Assembly (NCBI RefSeq): GCF_018831695.1
Contig: NC_056706.1
Span: 21,028,847 to 21,092,846 of the forward strand
DNA length: 64,000 nucleotides
Direction: 5' to 3'
From: Puntigrus tetrazona
Taxonomy: Eukaryota > Chordata > Actinopteri > Cypriniformes > Cyprinidae
This document shows, piece after piece, positions 59,477 through 64,000 of this stretch; the first letter of the stretch is position 1, and the number at the start of each line of letters is the position of its first letter. Made by a program: the position numbers and the translations under genes. Below the pieces are notes generated by a model. That model ran no database searches, had not been told where the DNA came from, and saw only the letters and a list, made by a program, of their open reading frames with translations.

Positions 59477-60345
59477 ATCCTGCGGTTGTTTGTTATGAAG
59501 CACCGTCTAATTCTCCCGTTGAAGAGCAAATCTCTGATTGAGATGACAGTGGAAAGGAGAGAGATTTTAATGTGGCCCCTGGACAGTGACTCAGTGGCCA
59601 AATTGGCCCATCTTTACCTCGCTGATTGAGGGAAGATTGTACGTGAAGAATTTAACAATACGTTTTATTTGGGGCCTACATGCATAATGCATTATCAAGA
59701 CGCGCTGAATTGGATTAGTCTTTTTTCCTTCAACTTGTTGCAGTGCGTTCTTGACGTTCAATTCCCTGCAAGATATGTGTATTCGGCTAAAATGCGGTAT
59801 CTTAGTAAGCAGCGTCATTAAGTCGCCTTCATTTTGAAGTGGTTTCATATCGAAAGCTTTTTGAGGGCGTACGATGAAGTTCTGCCTCCATAGAGCACAC
59901 ACTAGGTTTTGTAATAAAGCAGTTATAATCAATATTGATAAGGACAGTTATAAGCGCTCAGTGCAAACAGTGAACTCGTTGCAGCTTGGCAGTAATTAAA
60001 AAGGAAATGGCATTCTCACACTTTATTTATGCAATCATGTGGACAGATGTTTTTATAACTGGCCTGTAACAGTCAATTAGCATTTATGAATGGTGCTGCG
60101 CTCATTAGTGATATTATAGTTATTGAGCTTCAGTGATGATTCAGGTCTGACACGGTAAACATTTAGATGTACTTTATGCATAAAATAGCACAATTACATA
60201 TTGCATACTATCAGAACAAAAAAAAAAATGTTCCAGATTTATTCCAAAAGAGAGACATACCAGTGAACTGACCTCTTCTTTGATGAATTATGTTTTGAAT
60301 AGTCGAATATAATGAGGTTATGAATTAAAAATGTGACTTTTCTGT

Positions 60346-60348
<3 letters not shown>

Positions 60349-60442
<94 letters not shown>
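60349..60442. repeat. (AT)n microsatellite, about 46 units
   Basis: Uninterrupted AT dinucleotides. The Ile-Tyr open frames on both strands are artefacts. Confidence 0.98.
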
Positions 60443-60444
<2 letters not shown>

Positions 60445-62391
60445 GAATGCAAAAATTGATTTGTTTCCATCCAACAGAACAGGGACTTGCCAATGGCCAG
60501 TGGTTGAATATCAAGCCTTTATGGCATATTATGTAATGCAGTGCATTACACTAGTTAAGTGTTACCAAAATGAGTACCAAAAACAGTACCAAATGACTTC
60601 ATTGTACATCAAAGCCACCATAATGCACTGCAAACCAGCAGCGGGAGGAACGCTTTTGAATTCATTTGTCCCGTTGAAAGCATATCAGGACTTCGGAGGT
60701 CAATTCATGTCATGTGATCGTGAGCCTTAAAGGTTTTTCCCATACTAAATCCACATCACAAGCATCCATTTAAGCTCCGGGAAGTCCTGGATTAAAGCAG
60801 CTACAGACCCTGAGATTAACCATCATGAAACATCTCTCCTGCTCTGCCACTGCGTTCTCTGGTAATGTGGGCTGCAGAGATGCAATCATCATAAAGCTGT
60901 TGTACGGGCTTATTCTGTGCTGATCACAGCTGTATCCTGAGCCGCATGCTCTGTACTGCGTAGTATGCAGTCACAGTGTGGATGAGTATTATTCCAACAC
61001 AATCTAGAGAAGTATGCATCCGTTTATATTCTGGACTAATTTTGCCCCATAAACCCCTTGTTTAGGAAGGGTGTGTGATTGTTCTCTTTTGACCCGTACG
61101 GTTGTAAAAAGCTTGTAATGAGTCAGTAAACAGACAGGAAGTCTAGGTGTGGGCACATTAGTGAAAATTCACTCAGGGACATTTGCCAGACGGTGATAAA
61201 TGTGACCGTACCTTAAGAGGTCTGTGGTATTAAGCCTCTGGTGGTGTTCTGTCAGTTTCCTATTTTTTGGTATTGTTTCATTGAAATGGTATGGAAAAAA
61301 ATACATAAAAAAATAAATGCAAAAAGATTAAACGGTTCGAATGAGAACTTAAACGAACGAGATTCAATATCTAGTGGAAACATTTGGTACCGAACCCAAG
61401 CAAATATTACTGAAAGCTCATTTTTTGCAGCATCAATTTCAACTTCAGACACAACGTTTTGCCTTTATTTTATTTATTCATTTATTTTTTTCAGTTTTAG
61501 AGTGAAACGTTTTTTGCAAAATACATGTTTCATAGAGTTTTATCATATTTTTTTGTGCATTTTCCATAACAATACATTTCTCCAGCTTTTTCACTTAAGC
61601 AGTAATCTGCCGAGGGTCTTCTTTAAAAAGAAAGAGACCCTTTAACTGCGCTTGAAAGCCTTGCAGCTCTTTGCGTTGAAGTTTTTAAATAAGTCACTTT
61701 ATATGCTGATTATATCAAAGCAGCTTCAAATAGTTTTGCAAACTTTTTTGTTTACATATAATTCATTAGCATTGTTATTTATGTAAAAAAAAAAAAAGTC
61801 TACATTTTGATTGGTAATGTTGTTTAATACGGTTCCACTGTGAGATCTGTAGTGGTGTGTGTGTGTGCGTGCTGGTGTGCCGCTCGCCGTCGAGGTTGTT
61901 ATGCAGTGTTTTGACTCATGCGTCTGAAATCTCACACCACACCAACCGGAGGAACAAGTCCTAACATTTAACTCACACACGCACAAAAAACCGCATCTGT
62001 GAACTCAACACAGTTTAAGTTTGAGACAACTGAAGGCGGATCAGCCAGAGCAAGCTACCGAAGCTTTAGTGTAGTGTTCTTAACTTCATTTAAAGCGATT
62101 CGGATGATTTCGGTTTTAAAAAGTAGATTGTGTATTAGTGAAGACGTCGTCGTCTTTTTCCTCTCCCACACGCTATTAAAAAATAGAGCACCGTACTCTA
62201 ACTATCTGACATAAAACAGACACCAGGGATGCCCAATTTCAGCCGGCTCCTCCGGTTGCCATGACCACAAGCGCACTAGTAGAGGTCTATTTAGGTCATT
62301 TTGTTCTCTAACCCGTCTGCCTCTGTGTGTCAAATTTGGGAGGATCTAAAGAATCAATAAGAGCTCCAGAAGTTGTCTAATCAGCCATATT

Positions 62392-62500
62392 TTAAAGGGA
62401 TAGTTCGCCCGAAACGGTTAAACGCTCTTCTTCATTTACTCATGCTCTGAACTTGTGTGACTCAGTGAAAGACAAAATTAGAAATTCTGAATAAAAAAAC
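62392..62500. mobile_element. Truncated TTAAAGGGATAGTTCGCCC transposon end
   Basis: TTTAAAGGGATAGTTCGCCC and then CTTCATTTACTCATGCTCTG, the left end of the common element also seen at 55,710. A further small stub (TTCTGTCATCATTTACTGAT) lies at about 63,600. Confidence 0.75.
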
Positions 62501-64000
62501 AACCAATAAATAAATAAAGATCTTGGCTGCCGTTCTTTGCGAAAATGACTGCTACTGGGTCCAAAATGGCGAGGAAAAAAACCAGTTTTGACTTCTGAAG
62601 CGATCTGATGCATGCTTGGTTTTGTTTATACTGCTTTAAACTAGCATATTTTATTTGTTTGCGTAAGTTTTTGCTGTTTTGTACAGGCAGAACTTTGTTT
62701 GGCTTGTTCATTTTCAGGACTCCATAAAGCCATCTGCACATTTTGGCATATCATAGCGCTGGTAGCGGTTCTTTGTTCCTACTGCATCCTCTCGGGACCT
62801 CTGCCTGTGTTATGTGCCTTCCATATTTGTAGATGATCTGATTATGGTCCTTCATTAGCGTGGGTCTCTTCTTCCAGAAATCATCATCGACTGATTTCTG
62901 AGAGCTTTTCTGGCAGCTTGCTTGGCTTTCACGCAGGCACCGGCTAATGAGTGATAGGACCGTTATCTGGATCGAACTTCATGTTTGCCTTCAAAATTCA
63001 GTCGAAGCCCTTTGTGAAGTCAAGCTCTTTATTAGCGATTTAGGCTCCAAACATTAGCATTAGCTAGTTTTAACAGGATAAACGAGTAAACAAGTGGTCG
63101 TTACCCAAAAATTAGAGTTTTGCAGCTTATGTATAATATATATAATATTTGGATAAGATAGCTAACTGACGTTTTCAAGCTATTTATAGGCCCCTGTGAT
63201 TGGTTGAATAAATTAAAAAAAATATTTTGTTTACCAGAAAAATGTAAGTACATAACACAGTATTTTTGGAAAAAATCTAGTAATTTTTGATAATATCAAG
63301 AGGATTTTCATTATTTTATTATTAAAATAAAATGAAACAATTAAAATGGACTGGATTCCATTTTAATTGTTTAAAGTAACATAAAAAGTAACATTTTTTT
63401 TTTGTTTTTAATTAATCATATTTTCAAATTTAATCGTTAAAACAAAGTTTCTTTTAAAAATTAAAAAGGGTAAAAAAAAATAAAATAAAATAAATAAAAA
63501 AAAAAGCAAAGAGGCCCTAAAAAGTGGTTTATATGATGGTGCTTGCTATGAAAAGTCTCTTGAAACCATGTAATAGATTTGTGTGACAGAAATGACTAAA
63601 TTCTGTCATCATTTACTGATTTTTGTTTTACTAAACTCTTAAGGCTTCAGTTTGTCGTTGAAACACTTGACATTTGAGAGCCAGCGAGGTTCGTTCTCTT
63701 CAAACACAGTTGAGTAACGCTGCTCTTTTGAACTTTCCATTCATCAAAGAATCCTGAAAAATAATGGTCTCTTTTTGTCGACTTATAATTGAAAGCTACT
63801 AGCGCTAAATTGCTGGTAATTTAATTGTACGTGAACCTGTGCTTTACACGTCAGCGACCTCGCCGTATGACTCACTGACCTCTTCGCACATCAAAAGCGC
63901 AACGGCGCATTACTGAATAGACGTTTATATATAAACACGGCCAGTCACGTGTTGAAGTGCACGTGTGTGTAGGTTTGTGGATGCATGTCTACGTCAAGAC

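Larger units (their letters stand above)
56699..64000 (+). other. cabin1: cabin1 intron 33 (7.3 kb, continues past window)
   Basis: No exon is found. It holds a CTCF-like motif (57,040), GT and AC runs, an AT tract (60,349-60,442), a transposon end (62,392), a GC-moderate non-repeat block (60,760-61,230) and AT-rich filler. The remaining cabin1 C-terminal exons must lie downstream. Confidence 0.6.

Noticed and set aside
61241..61645. 134-codon frame in the final intron
   Set aside because: AT-rich, Phe-rich with long homopolymers, no splice context and no likeness to the expected CABIN1 C-terminus.
1..64000. A novel multi-gene system, retrovirus, CRISPR array, rRNA or tRNA gene
   Set aside because: Nothing of this kind is visible. 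The window is explained by two single-copy vertebrate genes, short non-autonomous transposons and simple repeats.

Overview
This window is vertebrate nuclear DNA from a ray-finned fish, most likely a cyprinid (zebrafish or carp relative). The reasons are short exons with GT-AG introns, AT-rich introns, long AC, AT and CT microsatellites, and many short palindromic DNA transposons of kinds familiar from cyprinid genomes. I see no prokaryotic genes, CRISPR array, rRNA or tRNA, and no autonomous transposon reading frame.

Two protein-coding genes lie head to tail on the + strand. Positions 137-6043 hold cep78 (centrosomal protein 78): 15 coding exons join in one open frame of about 693 codons, starting at ATG 145 and ending at the stop at 6041-6043. 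A 5' non-coding exon probably lies upstream of the window. About 0.7 kb further on, a CpG-containing promoter with two inverted CCAAT boxes (6728-6773) starts cabin1 (calcineurin-binding protein 1, also called cain). I placed its non-coding exon 1, an exon 2 that ends exactly on the ATG (8017-8019), and exons 3-33 up to about 56,700. These give about 2,008 codons. The last part of the protein, whose mammalian counterpart contacts MEF2 and calcineurin, must be encoded beyond position 64,000. Exons 3-27 are packed into 8-29 kb. Exons 28-33 are separated by large introns, including a 9 kb intron (29,072-38,081), a 5.3 kb intron and a 9.8 kb intron (44,672-54,500).

CEP78 acts at centrioles and cilia. 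CABIN1 is a nuclear TPR protein of the HIRA/UBN1 histone H3.3 chaperone complex and a repressor of calcineurin and MEF2. They share no known pathway, so their adjacency looks like ordinary gene order.

The points most worth a second look are: (1) a single-base frame break inside cabin1 exon 9; (2) a promoter-like CpG region and apparent first exon inside intron 30 (49.19-49.60 kb). That exon ends in ATG at a perfect GTGAGT donor and is phase-compatible with cabin1 exon 31, so it could start a short C-terminal isoform; (3) an upstream ORF and two AATAAA hexamers directly before the cabin1 start; (4) two copies of one transposon family in opposite orientation flanking exons 13-20, a layout that favours circular RNA; (5) a diverged duplicated 60-100 bp motif on either side of exons 31-32; (6) a repeat-embedded splice acceptor for exon 9; (7) an unresolved GC or GT donor at exon 33. 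No previously undescribed multi-gene system is visible.
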